A stretch of 24,071 bases of DNA from the NCBI GenBank assembly GCA_937877565.1, contig CALFJB010000042.1, positions 1-24,071 on the forward strand, given 5' to 3'. The DNA is from an uncultured Selenomonadales bacterium (GTDB lineage Bacteria > Bacillota > Negativicutes > Selenomonadales > Selenomonadaceae). Below the pieces are notes generated by a model. That model was given only the letters and a program-made list of their open reading frames with translations, was not told the origin of the DNA and made no database searches. Made by a program: the position numbers and the translations under genes. This document shows positions 7,774 to 14,480 of the stretch, piece after piece (positions within the stretch are counted from its first letter, which is position 1; the number at the start of each line of letters is the position of its first letter).

Positions 7774-8880
7774 ATGGAAAATCAACTTCAGATTTTTAGC
7801 AATCCCGAATTTGGAAGTATCCGCATTTTAGGTAACTGGGAAAATCCTTTGTTTTGTTTACCTGATGTTTGTAAAATCCTTGATTTGCGCGTTGATGGCG
7901 TTGTAGCACGTCTCAAAGATGACCCCATTACTACTGGGGTCATCTCACTTCATCCTATTGCTGATAATCTCGGCAGAATTCAAATGACCAATTTTGTAAA
8001 TGAAGATGGTTTGTATGACGTAATTTTAGATAGTCGCAAGCCGGAGGCTCGGCGTTTTCGTAAATGGATAACTTGCGAAGTTTTGCCGTCAATTCGCAAA
8101 TACGGTTATTACATTGCGCCGAACGCTAAACTTACTTTTGATTTAATTGCAAAACTTATTCCTGAAATTGAACTTACGGACGAACAAATTAATTTTTTGA
8201 AGACGGCAACGCCAATGATTTCAGACAGTACAAGCGCAATGATTAAAAGATTGTTGGCAGATTATGAAAAAAATAACGACGTTACCGCGCTGATTGTTTT
8301 AGATATGGAAGGCGAAATTTGGCACGACGTTAAAAAGTTTTTGGGATTTTATCAAATCAGCACTGAAGGGCGTATAAAAAGTTTTCAACGCGGCAAAGTA
8401 AAAATTATAGAGCCGCATCCAAACGAAGACGGACATCTTCATATTGGCTTATATAAAGACGGCAAAACTATAACTTATTCTGTTCATCGTCTTGTTGCAG
8501 AAGCTTTTATCCCGAATCCTGATAATTTGCCGGAAGTTGATCATCGTGATAATAATCCTGCAAATAACCGCGTTACAAATTTGCGCTGGTGTACCCGCAA
8601 GCAAAATGCAGAATACGCAGTTGAAAACGGCGTTTATAAATTTGGCGATAATCACCCTCGCTCAAAACTCACTGTAGAAAAAGTTCGTGAAATTAAAGAA
8701 AAATATATTCCTCACAGTAAAAAATATGGAATAAAAGCATTAGCAAAAGAATATGACGTTTCAAGGTCTACAATAGAACATATTGTTTATAATCAAGTCT
8801 GGAAACACGTTCAACCTTCGCAAGAAAATTTATTAACCGCTGACAGTGAGGCGGCAACTGAAATTAGTTTGTTCGATTAA
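7774..8880 (+). CDS. Bro-N domain fused to NUMOD4-HNH endonuclease
   Basis: A 368-residue fusion. Residues 1 to about 115 are a Bro-N domain, as in phage antirepressors: 'PLFCLPDVCKILDL', 'NFVNEDGLYDVILDSRKPEARRF', 'WITCEVLPSIRKYGYY'. After a linker come NUMOD4 ('GEIWHDVKKFLGFYQISTEG', from residue 180), an HNH_3 core (H238 in 'VHRLVAEAF', D256-H257 in 'VDHRDNNPANNRVTNLRWCT') and a C-terminal HTH ('KALAKEYDVSRSTIEHIVY'). The tail is paralogous to the protein at 2374-3024, which lacks Bro-N. Own promoter, SD AAGGAGG with 7-base spacing. Phage or selfish origin is likely. Its insertion separates mutAB from meaB. Function is uncertain: it could be a homing-type nuclease or a DNA-binding regulator. 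Confidence 0.88.
   Translation: MENQLQIFSNPEFGSIRILGNWENPLFCLPDVCKILDLRVDGVVARLKDDPITTGVISLHPIADNLGRIQMTNFVNEDGLYDVILDSRKPEARRFRKWITCEVLPSIRKYGYYIAPNAKLTFDLIAKLIPEIELTDEQINFLKTATPMISDSTSAMIKRLLADYEKNNDVTALIVLDMEGEIWHDVKKFLGFYQISTEGRIKSFQRGKVKIIEPHPNEDGHLHIGLYKDGKTITYSVHRLVAEAFIPNPDNLPEVDHRDNNPANNRVTNLRWCTRKQNAEYAVENGVYKFGDNHPRSKLTVEKVREIKEKYIPHSKKYGIKALAKEYDVSRSTIEHIVYNQVWKHVQPSQENLLTADSEAATEISLFD
7918..7944 (+). repeat. Perfect 9-bp inverted repeat inside the Bro-N coding region
   Basis: GATGACCCC (7918-7926) and GGGGTCATC (7936-7944) flank a 9-base spacer. It lies in codons for a poorly conserved part of the Bro-N domain (around residues 49-57). It could be an operator for the protein itself or an mRNA hairpin. 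Confidence 0.6.
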
Positions 8881-8900
8881 AAGCCGCTTAAAAACTTTGC

Positions 8901-8937
8901 AAAAAAATTAACCGTCGAAAATTCGGCGGATTTTTTA
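8901..8937 (+). terminator. Bidirectional terminator between convergent genes
   Basis: CCGTCGA (8912-8918) pairs with TCGGCGG (8923-8929, one G-U), followed by A and six T on the plus strand. On the minus strand the same stem is followed by TTAA and a T7 run (complement of 8901-8907). It serves both the Bro-N/HNH gene and the convergent ATPase gene. Confidence 0.8.
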
Positions 8938-8951
8938 GTTTGAAAAATTTT

Positions 8952-11858
8952 TCAAGGATAAATTATCTTGAGTATCTTTTTTAATTCATCTATGACTTGT
9001 TGACGAGTAAGCCCGTTTTTTCTTGCATAATCTATAATATCTTTGGCTTGAGTAGAAAATTGAATCAGAACGGGATCAGATTTTATTCCCAAAAATTTAA
9101 TAACTCCGCTTGCTCTGAAAGAAGTATCATACTCTGGCGGAATATTTGAAACTGAAGTATTTTGCGCACTTTCAAAAGTTTGCGATACTCTATCAAAAAT
9201 CCAGCGTTTTGTGCGTAAGTCGTTTGCAAGTTTAGGATTAAAATGAGTGTATTCATCACTTTTATACAAGCAAACTCCAATAAGATGACCTTCCAAACTT
9301 TTATAATTATCTATGGCAACAAGCATTTCCCAAAGAATTTTAGATTTTTCGTAAGCGTCCGGCGAATTTCCCAACGCAACGATTTTATTCAGTAATTCTT
9401 CGCAACCTTCAATGGAATATTCAAACCACCGCTGAAATTCGCTCCATTTATACTTTCTGGGTAAATTGCGTTGCCACGCGGTGTTATTGTCAATTTCACA
9501 TTCTAAATATTTAATTTTAGTAGCTAATTCTATTTTTGCAAAGAACTTATTTAACTGCGTTTCATTTGAACTGCCGACCAATTCCAGATAATAATTAAAA
9601 TCAACAACTTCGCCGAATCCCGCCGCCTTAAGGTATTCATTCAGCTTTGGATTAAGATTTGTATTGTAAACATTTGAACTGATTTTAGAATAAATTTTAC
9701 GTTTGTTATTTGACATATCGTAACAGCGGAGCCACAAATTATCTTTAAGCTCCCGAATTAAAGAATTAAAAATCTGCGGCTCTTTCGTGTAACATTCAAA
9801 AATTACCTTGAAATATTCGCTGTCATCAAAATTGCTTACATTGTAACTATTTAAATTGCGGTACTGCGGCAAAATTTTTAATTTAATTTCGTCGCCAATA
9901 TTCGGCTGTCTAATTTTAACCGTATGTACAAAAAAATTATAAATATCCGTATCATCAAGTAAATCTGCGCGAACTGTAGAATAATTTGGATAATCAGTAC
10001 TCGGCAAAAATAAAATTGGCGTATCGTCGTTCTTAAATGCACAAACTACATTGCCCTGATTGTCAAGGAAGAAATTTTTATATCTGTAATTGTAAATAGA
10101 CATATTGGATTTCAGCCAATTATAAAAATCACGAATGGTATCAACGGGATAATTCTTTAATTTGGAGCTGAAGTCCGATTTCTTCATTTCATCTTCCCAA
10201 GTAGGTTCTCTAACTTCAATTTTTTCAAGAATGTTTTTGGTATTTGCATTGTTAAATAAATCCGGGTGTACAGTTGTATAGCCGCTGAATTTGTTGCTCG
10301 GAAAAAATAAAATCTTTTTGCCGTATGAATCCAAAGTGCTTACAGCATTGCCGTTACTGTCCAAGAAAAATTTTTTATATTTAAGGTCGCCGGTTTTATC
10401 TTTAAGCCAAACATAAAAATAATCATTCAGCCAAGCGGTTGTCTGTTTCTCGATAAAATCTGCACCTATTCTTTTTAAAATGTCGTTGTTGTCCAAATGT
10501 TGAGGAACAATTTCATCAATATAATTTCTTTCCGGCGAATAATTATTTGCGCGTTTAATGCTCGTGAAAACCCACGCGGCATTTTGATTATTTACAATTT
10601 CTTGAAGTTGTTTATTGAAAAAATACTCGGTAAGCTTTATAACTTCCGCCCAATAAGCATTTGCAGATTTTACGCAACCGCCGCCTTGAGCAGGGATTAA
10701 AGCTTCAGTTTGAAATTTTTTTTTAATTTCGTCATAAAAAGATTGAAAAGAAATATTTTGCCCGTAGTCAAATTCTTGTATTGGAATAATTTTTAAAATG
10801 TCATCGTCGATTAAATTTTTGTCGCGCAGGAGCGGCAAAGTTTCAGCCGCCAATTCTGCAAGATTTTGAATTAAATTTATATTGTACTCTTCGTCCGGTT
10901 TAATGTTATCGCGGCTTGCATTCAATAAAAATGGCGCATGGATTATAAAATTTAAATGTGTTATTGTCATAGTTGGAAAGAAACAAAAGGCGGTATAACC
11001 TGTAGCCGGTTGTAATTTTTTCGGCTTTGAATCTTCCATTTCAACGAAATACCCGACAGAATATTTTTCGCTAATTTTGTCTCCGCGTGAATAGAGAATC
11101 CAATTCTGCTCTTGCGAATTGTTTGTTTGAGATTCTGAAAGGTGAATAATTTCTTCGGTAATGCCATTGTTTATAGAAGTAGAAATAGTTTCCTTTTTGT
11201 AAAATCCTGCGGTTGTGCCGATTGTAAAATTTATTTCCTTAAGGTGTTGCAAAAAAAGTAACGGGCAGGAAAGACTTTTTAATTTGTTGGAAATTTCTTG
11301 ATAAGCTTGAGTAGCAGGAATTTCTTCACGGTTAAACGGAAAAACAAAAAGCGTTTCGCCCGTCTTTCTTTGAGAATGTTCATCTAAACGTTTCGGGACA
11401 ATGAAATGCTCCAACCTGAATGAAAGTTCATCGTCGTAAATTTCCGGCGTGTCCGTGTATTGGAAGACGGCTTTAAAACCTAAACCAAATTTGCCTATGG
11501 TTGCAGGATTATTCAATTTATTTGGAGCAAGAAAACCAGTTATGGCGTTCAGATCGCCGAGCGTTCCATTTTTTAAATCTAAGTCTTCAGTATTTGAATC
11601 AGAAACGCTGAAATGACGGTTGCCGTTGTGCTTAAAAATTAACTTGTCTTCGTCAAGTATGAATTCTGCGCGAGTGGCTTTAACGTCGTCAGCATTTTGC
11701 AGAAGTTCATAAACAAATTGAGTTTTTGCGGAAAACGCGCTGTACATAATCGCCTGAAAATTAAATGTAGGAGTTTTTTTGAAACCGTCAAAAAGTCTTT
11801 GGCGATTCTGTGACAACTGATGAAACAGGTTCCAATATTTTGTAGCATTAAAAGCCAT
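8952..11858 (-). CDS. Sacsin-like GHKL (Hsp90-type) ATPase, large accessory protein
   Basis: A 968-residue protein from the chosen ATG. The N-terminal ~200 residues form a sacsin/Hsp90-type ATP-binding domain: 'FVYELLQNADDVKAT' (N-box, E51/N55/D58), 'LIFKHNGNRHF' (77-79 HNG, sacsin-style variant of the DxG motif), 'GKFGLGFKAVFQYTD' (122 on), 'EHFIVPKR' and 'ETLFVFPF'. The remaining ~750 residues are large and unrecognised, with internally similar 'KKFFLDSNGNAV...ILFFPS' and 'KNFFLDNQGNVV...ILFLPS' segments. No nuclease motif was found. The frame stays open to 12059, overlapping the meaB promoter and 5' end; ATG codons also occur at 11910 and 11954, none with a strong SD. MAFN (11858) is preferred because the family-like sequence begins there. 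Large single GHKL ATPases often occur in defence loci; that role is inference. Confidence 0.75.
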   Translation of the reverse strand: MAFNATKYWNLFHQLSQNRQRLFDGFKKTPTFNFQAIMYSAFSAKTQFVYELLQNADDVKATRAEFILDEDKLIFKHNGNRHFSVSDSNTEDLDLKNGTLGDLNAITGFLAPNKLNNPATIGKFGLGFKAVFQYTDTPEIYDDELSFRLEHFIVPKRLDEHSQRKTGETLFVFPFNREEIPATQAYQEISNKLKSLSCPLLFLQHLKEINFTIGTTAGFYKKETISTSINNGITEEIIHLSESQTNNSQEQNWILYSRGDKISEKYSVGYFVEMEDSKPKKLQPATGYTAFCFFPTMTITHLNFIIHAPFLLNASRDNIKPDEEYNINLIQNLAELAAETLPLLRDKNLIDDDILKIIPIQEFDYGQNISFQSFYDEIKKKFQTEALIPAQGGGCVKSANAYWAEVIKLTEYFFNKQLQEIVNNQNAAWVFTSIKRANNYSPERNYIDEIVPQHLDNNDILKRIGADFIEKQTTAWLNDYFYVWLKDKTGDLKYKKFFLDSNGNAVSTLDSYGKKILFFPSNKFSGYTTVHPDLFNNANTKNILEKIEVREPTWEDEMKKSDFSSKLKNYPVDTIRDFYNWLKSNMSIYNYRYKNFFLDNQGNVVCAFKNDDTPILFLPSTDYPNYSTVRADLLDDTDIYNFFVHTVKIRQPNIGDEIKLKILPQYRNLNSYNVSNFDDSEYFKVIFECYTKEPQIFNSLIRELKDNLWLRCYDMSNNKRKIYSKISSNVYNTNLNPKLNEYLKAAGFGEVVDFNYYLELVGSSNETQLNKFFAKIELATKIKYLECEIDNNTAWQRNLPRKYKWSEFQRWFEYSIEGCEELLNKIVALGNSPDAYEKSKILWEMLVAIDNYKSLEGHLIGVCLYKSDEYTHFNPKLANDLRTKRWIFDRVSQTFESAQNTSVSNIPPEYDTSFRASGVIKFLGIKSDPVLIQFSTQAKDIIDYARKNGLTRQQVIDELKKILKIIYP

Positions 11859-11867
11859 AGAAAACCC

Positions 11868-11895
11868 AGCCCCTTTGTATGAAGCCCCTTTGTAT
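11868..11895 (-). repeat. 15-base tandem duplication at the ATPase gene start
   Basis: AGCCCCTTTGTAT occurs at 11868-11880 and 11883-11895, period 15. On the minus strand this duplicates ATACAAAGGGGCT, which includes an SD-like AAAGGGG, just upstream of the chosen ATG. If an earlier start is used it encodes 'YKGAS-YKGAG'. Confidence 0.7.
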
Positions 11896-11954
11896 TTTAA
11901 TTTAAACATTCGCCGCAGCCATAAATTTTCCTTCAGTAAGTTGCGGTATTTCAT

Positions 11955-11983
11955 TTGCAATTTCTCAATTCTGCAGATATAAT
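11955..11983 (+). promoter_or_regulatory. meaB: Sigma70-type promoter of meaB
   Basis: TTGCAA (11955-11960), 17-base spacer, TATAAT (11978-11983). The TTG at 11955 that could be read as a start codon is the -35 box, which argues for the GTG start of meaB at 12012. The promoter faces away from the divergent ATPase gene and overlaps its possible 5' end. Confidence 0.8.
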
Positions 11984-12011
11984 CAAAAAAAATATTTTGG
12001 AGGTCGGGAGC

Positions 12012-13160
12012 GTGGCGAATTACACAACAACAACGCCGGAATGGGCAGTTTCTAATCAATCTGCAGTTATGAGCGGAATTGAAGGCATTAAAGATACAAC
12101 AGTTGGCAATATCAATCCCAATTTAAATTTTGCACGGCGAAAAAATTTAAGCGAAGATGAAATTGTTGAAGGCGTTTTAAAAGGCGACAGAATGATTTTA
12201 TCGCGGGCAATAACTTTGATTGAAAGTAACAGCCCAAAACATTTTGCGAAGGCACAGCGCGTTTTACAGAGACTTTTACCGCACACCGGCAAAGCTTTAA
12301 GAGTTGGAATAACGGGCGTACCCGGCGCGGGCAAATCTACAATTATTGAGGCGTTCGGAAATATGCTCTGCGACGCCGGACACAAAATCGCAGTTTTGAC
12401 AATCGACCCTACAAGCTCCGTTACAAAAGGTTCAATTCTCGGCGACAAAACACGAATGGGAACATTAAGCCGCCGCGAAGAGGCGTTTATTCGTCCCAGT
12501 CCTGCGGGCGGCACATTGGGCGGCGTGGCACGTAAAAGCCGCGAGACTATGCTAATGTGTGAGGCGGCAGGTTACGACGTTATTTTAATTGAAACAGTTG
12601 GCGTCGGGCAATCTGAAACTACAGTGCGTTCAATGGTAGATTTTTTTATGTTGGTAGTTTTGACGGGCGCGGGCGACGACTTGCAAGGAATTAAAAAAGG
12701 CGTTATGGAGCTTGCCGACGCCATTGTAATTAACAAGGCTGACGGCGACAATTTAATTAAAGCGAAGGTTGCACGCGGCGAATATGAAAGAATGATTGAA
12801 TTTATACGCCCTGCCACTGAAGGCTGGCAAACTCACGCCTATTTGGCAAGTGCCGTCGAAAAAACCGGGCTTGACGATTTATGGCAGGTTATCCAAATTT
12901 TCAAGCGCGTTACAACTGAAAGCGGCGTCTTTCAAAAACGCCGTGACGGGCAACTTTTAGACTGGATGCACGCAATGATTGATGAACATTTGCACAACTT
13001 ATTTTTCGGCGACGCGGTAATTACAGGACGTATGCCGGAAATTAGAGAGGCGGTTTTAGGCGGCGTCATTTCCCCGACTCAAGCGGTTGCCGAGTTAATT
13101 AAAATGTTCGACGTTAAACGCGCCGCCGAGCGTCAGGTTGATTTATTCACTGCGCGTTAA
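12012..13160 (+). CDS. meaB: MeaB-family G3E GTPase, methylmalonyl-CoA mutase chaperone
   Basis: A 382-residue G3E P-loop GTPase. Walker A 'GITGVPGAGKST' lies at about residues 99-110, followed by 'LTIDPTSSVTKGSILGDKTRM', 'RPSPAGGTLGGVARKSRE', 'IETVGVGQSE' (G3) and 'INKADGDN' (G4); a C-terminal helical dimerisation tail follows. MeaB gates delivery of adenosylcobalamin to MutAB and protects it from inactivation. The start is GTG at 12012: a GGAGG (11999-12003) sits 8 bases upstream, and an extension to 11955 would run through the promoter. The ~60-residue N-terminal extension before the conserved core is long for the family. Usually adjacent to mutB; here it is 4.4 kb away with its own promoter. 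Confidence 0.93.
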   Translation: MANYTTTTPEWAVSNQSAVMSGIEGIKDTTVGNINPNLNFARRKNLSEDEIVEGVLKGDRMILSRAITLIESNSPKHFAKAQRVLQRLLPHTGKALRVGITGVPGAGKSTIIEAFGNMLCDAGHKIAVLTIDPTSSVTKGSILGDKTRMGTLSRREEAFIRPSPAGGTLGGVARKSRETMLMCEAAGYDVILIETVGVGQSETTVRSMVDFFMLVVLTGAGDDLQGIKKGVMELADAIVINKADGDNLIKAKVARGEYERMIEFIRPATEGWQTHAYLASAVEKTGLDDLWQVIQIFKRVTTESGVFQKRRDGQLLDWMHAMIDEHLHNLFFGDAVITGRMPEIREAVLGGVISPTQAVAELIKMFDVKRAAERQVDLFTAR

Positions 13161-13220
13161 AAATGCCTCAAATAAGCTTGTCTGTTGCAGGTTAATATAA
13201 ATTCCTTAACTGCACTCAAA

Positions 13221-13250
13221 AAGCCGCGCTACGGGCTTTACAGGCGGCTT
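13221..13250 (+). other. Hairpin downstream of meaB
   Basis: AAGCCGC (13221-13227) pairs with GCGGCTT (13244-13250) around a 16-base loop. There is no T-run directly after it, so it is at best a weak or factor-assisted terminator. No clear promoter for the next gene is visible in 13161-13284. Confidence 0.4.
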
Positions 13251-13284
13251 AAAATTGATTTTAAATTAATTGGAGGAAACTTTA

Positions 13285-13983
13285 TTGAATAAAAAAATTA
13301 CGGCAATTTTAGCGGCGTCGATTTTATTCAATGCAAATTTTGCAAACGCCGAAGACGAAGGAGCCGCCGCCGCACCTGCTGAAATTAATCACAAAAATTC
13401 AATTTATTTTACAGAGCCGGATTTTTACAATATGACTTCAAACGACAGCTTGATTATTTTGCCGAAATATCCAACTTATCAGCAAACTACCGAATACACC
13501 TGCGGACCTGCCGCCGCTTTAACCGTCTTGCAATATTACAAAAATAACGATTATGACGAAATGAAAATTGCTAAGGAAATGAAAACTCTGGGCTATCCCG
13601 TCGGCACGAATCCTATAAATATGGTTAATTTTTTCAAAGGAATTGGCTGGAAAGTTAAAAGCAGTTTAAATTCTAAGCCGTTCACAGAGTACGCAGATTT
13701 TCAAAATTTTGTTACAAGAAATTTGAGGCTCGGCAGACCAATTTTAGTTGATAATATCGAATGGGGCGGACATTGGCGCGTTATAATCGGTTATGACTCA
13801 ATGAATACTGATTCAGATTTAGACGACGTTTTAATTTTTGCTGATTCATACGATACAAGCGATCACAAGCAAGACGGTTACGCAGTTGGCAATGGCTGGC
13901 GTTTCTTTTCAATGTGGTTTGCACATTCAAACACGCCCAAAAGTCAGCGTAATCAGCCCTACGTTGTAGCTTATCCAAATTAA
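13285..13983 (+). CDS. Secreted C39-like cysteine peptidase
   Basis: A 232-residue protein with signal peptide 'MNKKITAILAASILFNANFA' (cleavage near ANA-ED). It has the peptidase_C39_2 papain-like layout: 'QQTTEYTCGPAAALTVLQYY' with candidate nucleophile C73 and an oxyanion Gln upstream, 'WGGHWRVIIGYD' with H163, and 'IFADSYDTSDHKQDG' with D187 as third triad residue. Start is TTG at 13285; GGAGG at 13271-13275 lies about 9 bases upstream, which excludes the in-frame TTG at 13270 that overlaps the SD itself. It lacks the ABC-transporter fusion of bacteriocin-processing C39 proteins, so it is a stand-alone periplasmic or extracellular enzyme of unknown substrate. Its stop overlaps the SD of the MsrA-like gene, so the two are an operon. 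Confidence 0.8.
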   Translation: MNKKITAILAASILFNANFANAEDEGAAAAPAEINHKNSIYFTEPDFYNMTSNDSLIILPKYPTYQQTTEYTCGPAAALTVLQYYKNNDYDEMKIAKEMKTLGYPVGTNPINMVNFFKGIGWKVKSSLNSKPFTEYADFQNFVTRNLRLGRPILVDNIEWGGHWRVIIGYDSMNTDSDLDDVLIFADSYDTSDHKQDGYAVGNGWRFFSMWFAHSNTPKSQRNQPYVVAYPN

Positions 13984-13995
13984 GGAGGCGAAATT

Positions 13996-14433
13996 TTGTA
14001 CACAAAAAAAATTTATTTCAGCGGCGATTTAAATAGAATCCAAGAAACGTTCAGAGTTTTGAAAGGCGTTTTAAAAGTTTCTGCAGGAAATATTTCAGCG
14101 CAAAATGTTATCAGCTATGTTAATCACGAGCCGCGCAATTTAGAAAATATTTCCGGCGTCGAAGTTGAATTTAATCCAAAAAAAATTGACGTGTCAACTT
14201 TACTGGACACGCTTTTTGATAAAATAAATCCCTACGAAGAAAATAATTTGGGCGTCTACTATTCGTTGGGCGAAGACGCGCCGCAAGTTGAATTACATAT
14301 GAATTTTGTTGCGAATAAAGGCAAGTGTCCCGCCGTAACTTCAGCCGCGTTGACGCTTAACGATCCTACAAGTAAACCGAATCGAAAATGTTATGTCAAT
14401 TTCGGCAGACTTAAAGAATTTAAAACTTTATAA
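13996..14433 (+). CDS. MsrA-fold protein lacking the catalytic cysteine
   Basis: A 145-residue protein that follows the MsrA pattern throughout but without its active site. Where MsrA has F-A-G-G-C-F-W-G, this protein has F8-S-G-D-L12-N-R-I, so the nucleophilic Cys is Leu. The later 'T-G-H-A-E-x-V-x-V' segment is 'LENISGVEVEF', also missing the conserved His and Glu. The framework survives ('LKGVLKVSAGNISAQNV', 'VEFNPKKIDVSTLLDTLFDKINP'). It cannot act as a methionine sulfoxide reductase by the known mechanism; a binding or scaffolding role is possible. Start TTG at 13996, SD AAGGAGG (13982-13988). No signal peptide, so it is probably cytoplasmic although its operon partner is exported. Base composition is like its neighbours. 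Confidence 0.6.
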   Translation: MYTKKIYFSGDLNRIQETFRVLKGVLKVSAGNISAQNVISYVNHEPRNLENISGVEVEFNPKKIDVSTLLDTLFDKINPYEENNLGVYYSLGEDAPQVELHMNFVANKGKCPAVTSAALTLNDPTSKPNRKCYVNFGRLKEFKTL

Positions 14434-14445
14434 TTTTGTCATTTC

Positions 14446-14480
14446 CCTAACCCCTAGCTCCTAATTCCTAGCCCCTAAAA
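14446..14480 (+). repeat. Five tandem CCTARNN heptamers
   Basis: CCTAACC, CCTAGCT, CCTAATT, CCTAGCC and CCTAAAA follow each other without gaps from 14446 to 14480. They span the convergent gap between the MsrA-like gene and hypF and form the last codons and stop of hypF. Same family as 5282-5323. Confidence 0.8.

Noticed and set aside
2374..8880. mutAB as cargo of a composite transposon bounded by the HNH genes
   Set aside because: No terminal inverted repeats, target-site duplications or transposase were seen; paralogous HNH genes alone do not make a transposon.
11859..12059. 67-residue N-terminal extension of the sacsin-like ATPase
   Set aside because: It overlaps the meaB promoter and SD, contains Cys/Arg-rich sequence unlike the rest, and lacks an SD; the ATG at 11858 was preferred, though not proven.
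12056..12514. 152-codon minus-strand frame inside meaB
   Set aside because: Antisense to the conserved GTPase core, no ribosome binding site, no recognisable protein; codon shadow of meaB.
13221..13250. meaB terminator
   Set aside because: Seven-bp stem with a long loop and no T-run; listed only as a hairpin.
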